Assembly: GCA_015143295.1 (NCBI GenBank)
Contig: CM026551.1
Span: 48,348,034-48,412,033 of the forward strand
Length of the DNA: 64,000 nt
DNA from: Tetracentron sinense
Lineage: Eukaryota > Streptophyta > Magnoliopsida > Trochodendrales > Trochodendraceae
Reading direction: 5' to 3'
The notes beneath the pieces are model-generated. The model made no database searches, was not told the origin of the DNA, and saw only the letters and a list, made by a program, of their open reading frames with translations. Below are positions 11,501 through 25,100 of this stretch, piece after piece. Made by a program: the position numbers and the translations under genes. Each line of letters opens with the position of its first letter. Position 1 is the stretch's first letter.

Positions 11501-14500
11501 GGGACGGAGTTCTCTACAAGAAACAGGTCGAGCGAACCAAAATTTTTGAGTTTCTTGCAGGACTGAATCCGAATTTTGAGCTGGCAAGGGTACATATCCT
11601 CAATAAGGATAAGTTACCATCCCTGAATCATGTTTATGCTTATGTCAGAGTGAAGCAAGTAGGAGGATTGCCATGACACCTATTGTGGGTAATGAGAGGT
11701 CTGCCCTACCTTCGTCCACAGTGGGATAAAGGGGTAATAGAAATAGGATCAGACAACTGCAAAAGAACTATGTTCGCCCTGAAGCCCGTGATAAGTTAAA
11801 GTGTGATCACTGTGGCTGAAGAAGGCACACAAAGGAAAACTGTTGGGATTTGGTTGGTCAACCACAGAAGTTCAACAGACAAGGTTCTTCCACTGCTCAT
11901 AATGCCTCTATAGGAGATGCTACTGGTTTGGTTCTGTCTTCTCCTTCAGCTACTCGGGCACCTCACGAAACCTCACAGGTTATTTTTTCCACGAGGATAT
12001 TCGGCGCTTCATGGCACAGCTGGATGACCCATCTGCTACCTCTACCTCTGCCTTTGCTCAGTCAGGTATCATTGGTTCTGCTCACCATATGTCTATTTCT
12101 TCGAGTCCCTCTTGGATAATTGACTCTGGTGCTTCTGAGCATATGATTGGTATGCCCTCTTTGTTTTCTACTTATTCTATTTGTTCTGATAGAGATAAAT
12201 TTCGAATTGCAGATGACACTCTCTCTTCTGTCTCTGGAAAGGGAGATGTTAATATTCCTTCCCACTTGTCTTTAGCCTCTGTTCTCATGTTCCTGATTTG
12301 CAGTAAATCTTCTATATGTTAGTTCTCTTACGAAAAATTTGAATTGTAGTGTTACTTTCTTTCCTTCTTACTGTGTTTTTCAGAACTTGGTAATGAGGAA
12401 GATGATTGGTACGGGCTGTGAAGCAGCTGGCCTCTATTTGTTGGATGCGACTCCCACTGTTCCTCGAGCATTTCACTCTTATAATAGTAGTAGTAGTGTC
12501 AATAAAGAGCGTGTCCTGTGTTGGCATTTTTGTCTGTCATGTTTCCTTTCAGTACTTAAAGATTATGTTTCCAAACTTATTTTTTTCTCTTTGTGTCTGA
12601 TCTTCATTGTGAAGTGTGTGAACTTGCAAAGCATCATCGTGCTTCTTTTTCTCCTAGTATTAATAGAAGTTCCTCTGTGCTTGATATCATTCATACTAAT
12701 GTTTGGGGACCTTCACCTATTACTTCTATCTCTGGTTATCGATATTTTGTGAGTTTTGTTGATGATTGTTTTAAATATACATGGATTTATCTCATGATAT
12801 CAAAAGATGAGGTCTCTACTATTTTCAAACAATTCCATATATTAATTTAGACACAATTTAACAAAAGGATCAAAATTCTTCAATTTGATCAAGGGGGAGA
12901 GTATATATATGGGGGGTTGACCGAATATTTGACTATAAATGGGATAGAACATTAGTACTCTTGTTCGTACACCCCTCAACAGAACGGTATTGCTGAAAGA
13001 AAAAACCGTTATCTATTGGAGGTAACTCGTGCTCTCTTATTACAGAGTAATGTTTCAATTTTTTTTGGGTTGAAGCTGTCTTAACTGCTGTATTTCTTAT
13101 TAATCGATTCCCCTCTCGTGTTTTGCACTTTTAGTCTCCCTCTTAGCTCTTAAAACCTAAGAGTCCTCTGTTTCTGATTCCCCCCAAAGTATTTGGTTGT
13201 GTTTGTTATGTGCATATCTTGAGCCCCAACAGAACTAAGTTGGACCCCAAGGCTCTTAAGTGTATCTTCCTTGGGTATTCCTCTCATCATAAGGGATACA
13301 AATGTTATCATCCTCATTCTCGGAAGAAATTTGTCTTTATGGATGATGCATTCTTCGAGTCTGATCCGTTCTATTTCAATCCTTCCTCTCTTCAGGGGGA
13401 GAGTGAGTGTGAAGGGAGAAGGATTCCATTGCCAATTCCGGTTCTACCTCTCTCATCATTGACTCTTGATGACTCTGTTACTGTTGCTCAAGAGGAGAAT
13501 GTTAGAAAACAGGGGGATATTCAAGCCTACCAAAGAAGGGTGAAAGCAAACACGGACTCAGACCAAATCATCTCCTCAGATGATCCAGGTAATATCCTTC
13601 CTGTAAGTACTTTTTTGCCTCCAGTGTCTATTGATGATTTTACTATTCCTATTGCTCTTAAGAAGGGTAAGAGGTCTTGTACTCAACATCCTATTGCTAA
13701 CTTTGTATCCTACAAAGCGTTGTTTTCGTCTTACAGGTTGTTTGTGTCTTCACTATCATCCATTTCCATTCCATCTTGTGTCACCGATGCTTTAAACCAA
13801 CCAATGTGGAGAGGAGCAATGGTAGAAGAGATGAATGCGCTAGACAAAAATAATACTTGGGATACGGTAGATCTTCCTCGAGGAAAAACTCTCGTGGGTG
13901 TAAATGGATGTTCATAGTCAAATACAAAGTAGATGAATCAATTGAGAGGTATAAGCTAAGGTTAGTAGTTAAAGGCTACACTCAGACTTATTGAATTGAC
14001 TACCAGGAGACATTTGCCCCAATAGCAAAGATGAATTTAATTCGTGTAATCTTATCATTGGCAGCAAATCAGTCGTGACCACTTTACCAACTTGATGTCA
14101 AAAATGCTTTTCTCCATGATACTTTAAAAGAAGTTTATAAATCTCTTCCAGAATTTCACCTTGAAGGAAGTGAAAGGTGTGCAAGTTGAAGAAAGCGTTA
14201 TATGGCTTAAAATAATCTCCTAGAGCTTGGTTTGAAAGGTTCAGTGCTGCTGTAAAGAGAAAGGGATACTTACAAAGTCAGGCTGATCATACATTATTTG
14301 TCAGGCACACCAAGGATGACACTACAATCCTTATCGTGTATGTAGATGATATAGTTGTCACAAGAAGCAATATGACAGGAATTTAACAACTGAAGAAGTA
14401 TCTAGCAAGTGAGTTTAAGATCAAGGATCTGGGTCTTCTTTGGTACTTCTTGGGAATAGAGATTGCTAGATCTCGCAATGACATCTTTATATCCCAAAGA

Positions 14501-17500
14501 AAGTACATCCTAGATTTCTTGCAGGAAACTGGAAAGCTTGGGACCAAACCAGTTGACACTCCAATTGAACAGAATCACAAAGTGGATGAGATAGATGGAG
14601 TTCCTCTGCAAGATGTTGGTAGTTTTCAGCGATTAGTGGGGCGGCTAATCTATCTCTCACGAGGTCTAATATTGCCTATGCTGTGAGTATAGTGAGTAGG
14701 TTTATGCATGCTCCCAAAATCCACACACTTAGAAGCAGCACACAGGATTTTGAGGTATCTCAAGTCATCTCTAGGTAGAGGACTCTTATTCAAAAGACAT
14801 GGGCATATGCGAGTTGAGGCCTATACAGATGCAGATTGGGCATGTGCTAAAGATGACATAAAATCTACATCCGAGTATTGTATGTTTGTTGGAGGTAATT
14901 TGGTCACATGACGCAGCAAAAAAAAACAGTGGTTGCTCGCTCAAGTGCAGAGGCAGAGTTTCGAGCGATGACACATGGTATATGTGAGTTACTGTGGCTA
15001 AAGATTCTCATTTAGGAGTTGGGATTTCCAGTTGAAGAACCTATAAGTTTATATTGTGACAACAAGGCAACAATCAACATAGCTCATAAACCAGTATTAC
15101 ACGATAGAACCAAATACATTGAGAATGATCGTCACTTTATCAGAGAACAGATCATCCGAGGTGAAGTGTGTACTCTGTATATGAAGACTAATGATCAACT
15201 AGCTGATGTTCTTACTAAGGCCGTTAGTAATGCTTGGCTACTTGAAATATTAGGCAAGATGGGCATGATAGGTATCTATGCACTATCTTGAGGGGGAGTG
15301 TTGACAAGGGTATTTATGGTATTTTATGTTATTAGCTATATTATGTGTATTACTCTTATCGTATCTAATACGCATAATACACATAAGGGTAAAAGTGTAA
15401 TTCTCTTCCTTAGTAATAATATATAAAAGAAAGGAGAGACATGAATCATTCATGCTCTCTAACCCTAATCACTTTCTTCTCTTTCTCCATTCTCTACCTC
15501 TTTCTACTATGCTAACCTCCCTCCCCCCCCCCCCCCCCCCCCCCCCCTCTCTCTCTCTCTCACTCTCATTAGGTGGATCAATTTTGTGGGTGGACCATAT
15601 GCCCCCTATGTTTTTTGTTCATAATTTTTTTCCTGGTATGGTTTCCAGCATCTCCTCAAGATACCTCTATTGGATGTATGTTATGTGTCTTTTTGATCAA
15701 ATAATATAAAACCAAATTACCGATTATTTTCTTCAATCCTTATTCCGAAGTGTCTTAGTTTCTGTACCTGCTTATTATATGACAATGTAAATATAAATGG
15801 GACTGATCACTAAGTGGTCAATTTGAAATTTATCCACGGTGGTTGGTTCCAGGTTGGTGGGTTGAACCCATGGTCCCATAATCGCAGCCCTTATGTCCCC
15901 ACCATTTGATAATGAAGCTCAATTTTCCATTTTATATTGAGTTAACTAGATATTTTTGGGGTTCATCAGTTGACACCTTGGGCGCCTCTGGCTATCTCCT
16001 CATTCGCCCAAGGGGTCTACCGTCCGAGATTGCCTAGTCACTTTGACAACACTGACCTGGATGATCTTGATTTGGTCTCTTTTTTTTATTATTATTGATA
16101 GGATTTGTATTTCTTTTTGGGGGTTAGGAGGTTGGAGGTGTCTAATATCTCTCACCTCTTTTCTTTTCTCTAGTTCACCAACTGATGAACATTCTCTTAT
16201 GTACTTTTCTCCCTTTTCTTATTGCATGATCTTTACTGCTGATCAAAGGAAAAAAGAAAGAAGAAGAAATGGTTTTGCTTCCCTTCTTTTATGTGCAAAG
16301 AAACTAAGAGAATATACTATCCACCGCCTCTGTAATTGATGAAACGTACATGTATTTATGGACTCACTTCTAACATAAAATATAGGATTTCCATTCTTGG
16401 TAAAAGGCTCTGTGATGAAATTGCCTCCTTGGACTGACTCTACCTAACACACCGTACTTGCTGCAATATTTTAACTTTCCGAAAAATTGACACTTCTAAC
16501 GAAGAAACAAAACATAAATTTCTCTCAACCCTAAATCCAAACACACTACATTATGTGAGCCACACCTCTAGTACTCTTGGGGTCAAACTGCCAACTGTGG
16601 TTTTTTAACGAAGTTGATTAACTGCAGAACTTTACTGATCAAAATACAGAAAAATGAAATGCGGAAATTTTCTGATAAAAAACAGAAAAATGAACTGCTG
16701 GATTCAAAACCAGCAACAGTCACAGATACCCTTTCTTCCCCCTAACAAAAAAGGAAAAAATAGAGGAGCTGAAAAACCTATCTAGACTACTACTATTGAC
16801 ATCAAATTTAATAATCATAAAAGTAGACATATTACCCTGCAACTTCGCCAAAAACTTTGCTTTAATTAAAATCAATATAGATTCTGTTGTGATCTGCTGA
16901 ATTACTTGCTGGCTCTGGGACTGCAGATAGTTTTTGGAGCTTTCTGGGCACTGTATGGCTTCCTTTTTCCTTTGCTTCTTTTGGTGTTGTAGACATTAGG
17001 ACCTTCATTTGTATGGTTATTAATTTATTACAGTATTGCGTATATATACATTTATCATTCATCTCATATCATCGCCGTACTTGTTACCATTCTTTATCGT
17101 TGTTGTTGTCAGTCGGAATCTACTTATAGTACCATATCAAATGTGACTTTGAACAATATACTTACCCGAAATCGGTTTCACAAATTCTTCAGCTTTAAGG
17201 AGTTGGCTGCTATTTGGGAAGAGGAGATAGAATGTCAGAACACCAATGCTACAAAAATCCAATCAGAAGCTGTGCTTAATTGTGAATTAACAGAACCATC
17301 AGCTTATGAATACAAGGAAATCTCTTTTATCATTAAAGACCTTCTGGATCCAGCAGTTGGTTCCCATAGGTCAAAAGCGTTGCAGAAATATATATCTGTT
17401 GGAGATCGGTTATATCAGGAGACATGTCAAATGGGGGCGAAAATCCATTGCTTTGAGACTCATATCCGGAGGCCTTATTTCCATGTAAAGCCGCTTGATG

Positions 17501-19124
17501 TCAGTCAACTAGAAAATTGGCATCACTATCTGGACTTTGTTGAGATGCAAGGAGATTTTGACTGGGTATTGGGTGATCTGCATTGTTGTGGTGCTTAGGT
17601 GGACTTCTGGCTGTTTCTTGTTTACTCTAAAACACCTGTCTTTGTTAATGACAGACTGTGAAACTTTACGAGAGATGCTTGATTCCCTGTGCTAATTACC
17701 CGGAGTTCTGGATGCGTTATGTGGAATTCATGGAAACTAAGGGAGGAAGAGAGATAGCGAGCTTCGCTCTTGTTCGAGCAACAGAGATTTTTCTGAAGGT
17801 ATTGGTCAGCAGAACCAGGATCAATATACTTTCCTCAGTTTCAAAGTTACCATTTTTCATTAGTTTTGCTTATTGTTTTGTTCACTGGGTTCTGTTTCAC
17901 GTATGAATCCTTTGGCACCGTAAATTTTTGGCATTTGGAGCCGTTTAAGGGATATGCTTAAGATTAAGTTATTATCTATTTTTACCAGTAAATTTTCTTT
18001 TCTTATTTTTATATAAAGCAAAAGAATAAGGAAACCCACAAATTGAATATACTAGCTGATCTTTGGACAAGGAAGAATGAGATATTCATGCTCGAGGCCA
18101 ACTACTTCATTTTGCTTGATGAGATGACAGTCTCCCAGAACCTTTATTTTCTCTGGAATCCCAAATAGTCATGAGCCCAGGGATCAAGATCTCTTGCAGT
18201 TTTTCTAACCCTAGAGTCACTATTTTTTCTATTGGTTGTATATCTAAGGAAGATAAAATTGAATATGGATTTAATGCAGATAAATACCGCATAATTAGTC
18301 TACCCTACGGTGATGGAAGAGAATGAGAGAGAACATTACTTGTCTAATTGTAATGAGGGAGCAAGCTCCAATCTTCAAACCAAAATCCCCAAATCTATTG
18401 AATAATTAAGAGAGAACATTACTTACATGTATGTAATATGTATAGAAACCAGAATAACTTTCCTACTCTAAGATAACTAATCTTTCTTTCTACTTAAAAT
18501 AAAATTTTGCTCGGACCTAATACCTTGCTTCCTGTTTCTATTAAAATACTTTCCAACTGTTACTAGTTTGTTGACCAAGTTTTGATATCCAAAGTGCTCA
18601 CTGACCTCAAAGAGATTCTTGGAATAAACCCAAAGTCATCCAAACGGTAACCATTTCTTAATAATTATACAGTCTGGACCGTCTTGTACTAATCATACTA
18701 CTTTAAAATGTTTTTTTTTTTTAAAATAATTTAGCTTTAAGGACTTTCTAGTGGATGTAATTATCCTCGTATTATTTATTCATCTAAAATATATTCATTT
18801 ATAAAAAGGTCTCTTTTAGATATTTATTTCATTATTTTTCTTGACAAAAAAAAGGACCTCACAAAATTAACTCCACACCAATTAAAACCGTTAATAGAAA
18901 ATAATGAAAATTTTATTCTTATTTGAACTCCTAAAAATTAGTAAATTCTTCCTAGAACTCTTATATAAATTAGAGTAATGAGTAATCTTATAGTAATTTA
19001 ATGTCTTACTAAATCTAATCAGACTAAAGAAATTCAGTTTAAAAGAATATAAAGTAGAATCCATAGCAAAAATATCTATTAAGACAACATAAATTTAAAA
19101 TTAATAACCATTAAAGTTTAATCC

Positions 19125-19167
<43 letters not shown>

Positions 19168-22100
19168 TGAATATATATTAGTCTTAGAAAACAATCACTT
19201 GCAATGGATGTGCAACTTCACTAGTCATCACCTAAGAAAAAAGTGGTCACTGATTTGGATCGGTAGAATAATGTGAATAAGGGTTAACAGTTGGATCTTG
19301 CTTGGTTCAGTATCTTGTATATGTTCGTAATGTCCTGGGAAAATTGAGGTAATACAGCTGCGTCTGTAACTGTTTCCGTTGCACTTGGCCATCATTCACA
19401 GCCATTCCTACTCTTCTTGGCTTCCACTTGATCTGCGGAATGATGGCATCTGCCATTGCAGTTTCCTCCCTGCACCGACAAGAAAGTTTAGGATATGAAG
19501 TGGGATTGTTAAGAGATGTAGAAAGCAATTTTTTTGGATGGATATAAAGAATTTCCAAATAAAATTGTAATAAATACCTTATAAGAGAACTTTAGCAGAA
19601 TTACACTGTTTGACTAATTAAAAGTGGCATGTTGACAAATATTTTCCACATTACAGTAAGGGATATCACAAAAATTTCCATTTTTTTTCTTAAACACAAA
19701 CAGTGGAGAATGTAAGTTTAGTGGATGGAGAGTAAGCAGTTCCAACAAAAAAAGGCACAAACACTTTCTAGGATAACATGAGTAAATGACCCAATTTCAA
19801 CTAAATAAAACTGCCACGTTCACTACTACTTTTCACATTACAATTAGGAAGTCCAATAAAATTTCTTGTTGTACTGAAATTCAGGATCTATTGCTTCCAT
19901 TATAAGATCTTTTGACATGATTTCTTAATCCTTAAGTGGATATGCTTATGGTCCTCCTGAAATATGTTTTGCAAACAGAGCGTCCCTGTGATCCATCTCT
20001 TCTGCGCCAGGTTTAAGGAAAAGTTAGGAGATGCATCTGGTGCACGCACTGCATTTCTTCAATGTGATACAGAGATAGATTCCAACTTCGCTCAAAATGT
20101 TATAAAAGAAGCTAATATGGAAAAACGTCTGGTATGTAATCTTCCATATACAGTGTCTCAGGTTTGGGGAGAATTACTTATATTTGCAATTGCTTATCCA
20201 CTTTTGTCAGGGAAATTTTGTAGCAGCATCTAATATATATGAAAAAGCGCTTGAAATGGAAGCAGAGAAGCAGAAGCCACACACTCTTTCCATCCTTTAT
20301 GTTAATTTTTCTCGATTTAAATACATGGTAGGAGAGACACCAATTTCAATTTATGCGTATCCTCAACTTTCAACATCAATAATATTATTGACCTTTGCTT
20401 GTACATATGTTTTAGATTTTAGAGTTATTAAACTCATTTAATATGTTGTATCGATCTATACATTTTCGCAATTTGTTGTTTTCCTATCATACACTTATGC
20501 ATGTTATACTGAGGTTGCATAGAATATCCTGTTTGGGTTTTGTATGTGTTTTGTAATCAGATGATGGTAGAAACTTGTTTCCCTACAGTAACCACCATGT
20601 TTCTGAAACTCAGGATATGTTCCCTTTGTTTAAGGGAAAGGCTTTGTTCCTTTGACATATTTGCTTCGTCTAAATTACCACTTGCTTTCCGTTTAGCATT
20701 TGTGTTCAACAATTTATGGATGAGTAGAGATATTGATAGATAATTGATTTTTATATAGATATGGGGTTTCTTATTACTTTGGTTTCTTTATTACCATCAA
20801 CAAAGATATAGGTCTTAGTTTGAAACCTAATATCTCCTTTTAAACTGTGCTGCTAGGTTTGTAAATTATTTTTTATTTTTTGATTGTTTGGCTGTTGAGG
20901 AACAACACGTTATCAACTGTGGGATCTTCTATAACTAGAAAAGTCCATGCAATATGTACTTTTCTTGTTTGATAGTTGGTACTTTATCCTTTTTTTTCTT
21001 CGAGGACTAAGGATTTTTTTTCTTCTTTTGATCGGTAATCAATATATATATAAATGGAAAAAAATACACTACGAAAAGACTACTAAAAGATTACAGGCAT
21101 GTAAACTCAAAAAGCTAGAAAATCTAGACAACAAGAGAGCAAAAATGATATGTAAAAATACTCTCTCTTGGCGTACTAGGAACCCAAGACATCCCCCAAC
21201 AACCCCTTCGCGATCTCTGCAGTTTGTCTAATCCGAGCACAGACACGAGAAGGGGGGAGAACGAATCCTCAAACGCCCTCCTATGTCTCTCTTTCCAAAG
21301 GACCATGCTATAGCCCCCGGAAGCATTAACCACACTGACTCCCTAGTACCATTCACTCCGGTCCAAGACCAACTAGATAAAGCTTCACGAAAGGAAGAAG
21401 GAAAGGCCCACGCCATACCTACTTTCGAGAAGGAAAAATCCCCCAAATACCATGAACCATAGAGCAATGCAATATCAAATGATCTTCTTTCTCTTCCTCC
21501 CACTTGCACATAAAGCAACGGCTAGCCATCTGCCATCCTCTAGATTTCAAGTGATCACAGTAAGTATCTTATTTAATGCTGCATTCCAAAGGAAAAAAGA
21601 AACCTTGGAGGGAATGCCAGGATTCCACACAATCCTGTAGGGAAAGGAGACAAGAGAATCACCACGTAACAATTGAACTACAAATCTCACGGAGAACCGA
21701 CCAGCATGGCTTTTAGACCAAATCTTACGATCCATGTTATGCAAACTCGGAGAAGTATCTTTAAGGCGCTCTAAAAGACGACACAAATCCTCAATTTCCC
21801 AATCATTAAGGTCTCTTCTTAACTTAGGACACCAAAAAGCCTCACCTGCACCCAACTCCCGATAGTCTGCTACCAAAGCCTCTTTATCAGTGGCGAGACG
21901 GAAGATATTACTAAATTCATCATCCAGAGTCGCGGATCCACACCACAAATCTTTCCAAAATCTGAACTCCATCCCATTGCCCACCTGGAATCTGACATGA
22001 GGAGAGATGATACTAGCCTTGGCCATTCTACCTTTCCATAACCCTGACTATAAGCCCCTCTAACCTCCCTCGAAGACCACCTAGAGGATTCTCCATGTCT

Positions 22101-25100
22101 GGCTACTATCACTGCTCGCCACAAACTTTCTCGCTCCTCTCCAAACCTCCACACCCATTTACTTAGAAGCGCCTTGTTAACCAATCACAACGGCTTCAAA
22201 TTCAATCCTCATACTTGTTTAGAGCGGCTAATTTGATCCCAGTCAACCAAATAATACTTGAATTTATCCATCTTCTCATTCCACAGAAAGATCTTTCGAA
22301 GACTTTACAATTTGGCCGTGATAGAAGCTGGAATGGTGAGTGTAGACATATAATACGTTGGAAGACTACTCAGAGTACTTTGAATGAGAGTTAATTTCCC
22401 CCATTTTGATAGAAACGATGCTTTCCACCCTGCTAATCTACTAGCCACTCGTTCCAGAATCGGACTCCATATCGATTTAGCCTTGTACTGAGCTCCTAGA
22501 GGCATCCCTAGATAAACTATCGGAAGGCTACCCACTTTACACTCTAAGCAACCAGCCAGGTTCTCCACCTCTGGGACCCCTCCCACTACCACAATCTCAC
22601 TTTTTGATAAATTGACTTTCAAGCTTGACACTGCTTCAAAGCATCTGAATAATCATCGAAGTTGCAAAAGTTGTCTACTCGAAGCTCCACAAAAAATCAG
22701 CGTATTTTCAGCGAATTGGAGATGGGAGATACCCAACCTTTCTGGCCCTACCCTGAAACCCTCGAATTCAAAGCCATCTACTCTAGAAAGCATTTTGCTC
22801 AATGCTTCCAACACCCAAGGTATTAAACTTTGGTTTCGGTATAAACTTCGGTCGCTAAGGAAGTTGACATGTTTCGAGGAAGTTTAAGGAAGTCCAAGAA
22901 AGTTATGTAAAAATTAAAGAAGTCTAGGAAATTTTAAGGAAACATTGGAAATCTAAGATGAAACTTTAGAAATTTAATACTTAAGCATAAATACACATCT
23001 AGAATTCATTATGTTACTGATGCAAACATGTAGTACTCAAATGTGAGAATCATATTAAGTGACTTGTGTTGTCTGCTTGTCTAAGTTGTAATTTTTTCTT
23101 GGTATTTCTCTGGATTGTCAATTTTTTAAAACTATATTTCATCTTCTTTGTCAAGTGAAGGGGTATGTATTCTTTTTATTTTTCAATGATTATCCATGTT
23201 AATTGTTTTAGAAACCTAAAAACCTTATGAATGCACATTGAAGCCAATAAATGATTGAAATTCAATTTAGTTTCTAAACCTATTTTATTCTACAATTGAT
23301 GAGCTCAATGTTTTTATAATACTGAATCAATATGTGAAGAGGAGGAGATGGGTAGTTAAATAATTTTGAATTTATGAAATACTATTAGGAAATTATTTGA
23401 TTTTTTTAATATTACTAAAAAGTCATTATGGGCATAATATACTAATAACAAGATTATTAGAATAATAAAATTATAATTTATAGTAAGGTTAATGGTAACC
23501 ACACTCTAATAATAAAATTATAATTTATAATAAGGTTAATGCTAGCACACTCTCTTTTAAAGTTAATTATATTTATAATAAGGTTAATGCTAGGTACACA
23601 TGTCTTTCCTTATGAAGAAAGTAAGTTTAAAACGAGTGAAACTAGCATTACCCTTTTAAGTTAAAACCTGAAGTCCTTCAATTTACAGATATTTTTTATA
23701 CACTTTGGTTAACTTCCACTGAAGTTATACATTTTCTCAACAATTGTTTTCTGTTTCGGTCGAAGTTTACCAGGAAGTCCAGTATTCTTAAAATACTAGT
23801 CCATTTCACTTCGGACACCACGGAAGTCAACTCAATTCGGTCAACTTCGGCGGAATTGAGTCGAGTTTTGATACCATGCCAACACCATGATGAAGAGAAA
23901 CGGCGAAAGCGGGTCTCCCTGTCTAAGGCCCCTAGAACTTAGGAAGTAGCCCACTGGGCTACCGTTCACCATTATGGAAAAAGAAAACGAGGAATAGCAA
24001 CTCCTCATCCACTGGCACCACTTAGGACCGAATCCCATCTTGCACAAGGAAATTCGGGTATGGCACTATGGCTATGAATATATCCCCAGCTTGAGCAAGG
24101 AAAATCGGGTTTGGCTATGGCTATTAATATAAGGAAGAAGAAAAGGGCAACAAAACCCCTAATTACAAGGAAAATCGGGTATGGCTATGAATATATCATG
24201 GTCAGTAGCTTTACAAAATGGATTTATAAGAACCTAATTGACTAATCAGAATGAGAGCTAATAATATCCCCAGCTGGACTGACAGCTGGCCATTCTACCT
24301 CCTTTGAATTCCTTAAAAGAAGAAGCCCAAAAGAACAGTAAGTTTTTGATTCTTCAATTACTTGGTGGCAGAGCTTCGACTATCTTTGAAAATGTAAGTT
24401 TCTTTTTTTTTTTCTCGAAGGATTCCAAAGAGTAACAAATGAGACCAATCTCCACAGGAACTCTCTTGCTCTGAAAGTTCTAGAATGCTCAAACAGCTTG
24501 GGAGGAAGTAATCATGTTCAACCAGATGCTCCTTGTGAGTGCAATGAATGAGAAGGCCGTCTTCTGATTCCTCATCCCTTAAGAACATGGAGCATTTATT
24601 TGGCAATGAATCAACCTCTGCGAGCAAGTTATCAACTGCAAGGATTTTGTCTAGCTTGGTTGTCCACAGTCCACACAACCTTGCTTGGAAAGGATGACCC
24701 CCACACCAAGTGGTCAGAAATGAGGAAGAGGGGGAATCACTCAAGGCCGATAGTAGGATTTAACCCATAATCTACCTCTAGAATCTCATTTCTAAAGGCA
24801 TCTATCCTCCTTACCATAATAACAAAATCGGGGTTTGGGAATAATTCTGCAGGGGCCGAGTTCGGGAAAATTCGGGAAATTCAAGAAAACTTTGGAAAAA
24901 ACCGGGAAAATAAATAAATAAATGTAAAAATTAGAAACATGATACTAATTAATATGTCTAACAATTTGATTCCTGAAAACCCAAATTTAATCAAAAATAT
25001 AAAATTCAGAATTTAGACGAGTGTAAACAATGGGTTAATGACACTATAATTAAAATGATCCAGAAAAAAGTAATAAAAGCTCTCTTATCAACAAAAGTGA

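Larger units (their letters stand above)
10026..15508 (+). mobile_element. Structurally complete, coding-dead Ty1/Copia element
   Basis: 5483-bp element with two 210-bp LTRs (10026-10235 and 15299-15508), flanked by the exact 5-bp target duplication ATGCT (10021-10025 and 15509-15513). A primer-binding site and polypurine tract sit directly inside the LTRs. Domain order is gag, zinc knuckle, protease, integrase, reverse transcriptase, RNase H, which is the Copia order. Stop codons and frameshifts interrupt all domains. The LTRs differ at about 15 of 210 positions by eye (about 93% identity), which points to an insertion of some millions of years. It sits in the largest visible PRP39 intron, in sense orientation. 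Confidence 0.95.
21012..24046 (-). mobile_element. L1-type LINE (ORF2 C-terminal half), split by a DNA transposon
   Basis: On the - strand, the reverse-transcriptase block [19 protein letters not shown] (about 23960-23890) continues on the far side of an insertion with [51 protein letters not shown] and zf-RVT. The 3' UTR and A-rich tail end near 21012 (T run on +). It is 5'-truncated at about 24046 and antisense to PRP39. Some reading frames are still long (158 codons at 22026-21547), so it is younger than the other LINEs here, but frameshifted. Confidence 0.88.

Noticed and set aside
13210-13917. 235-codon frame as a separate gene
   Set aside because: It is the domain between integrase and reverse transcriptase of the Copia element.
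15790-15900. tRNA or SINE around GGGTTGAACCC
   Set aside because: A B-box-like word is present, but no A box, cloverleaf or A tail fits.
17113-17192. Longer PRP39 exon starting at the AG at 17111-17112
   Set aside because: It is open, but the AG at 17191-17192 completes the Ser codon from the previous exon and gives the expected YYD-S-FKEL join; the longer form breaks the phase.
21547-22026. Host gene encoding the 159-codon - strand frame
   Set aside because: It contains [18 protein letters not shown] and is the C-terminal part of a LINE ORF2.
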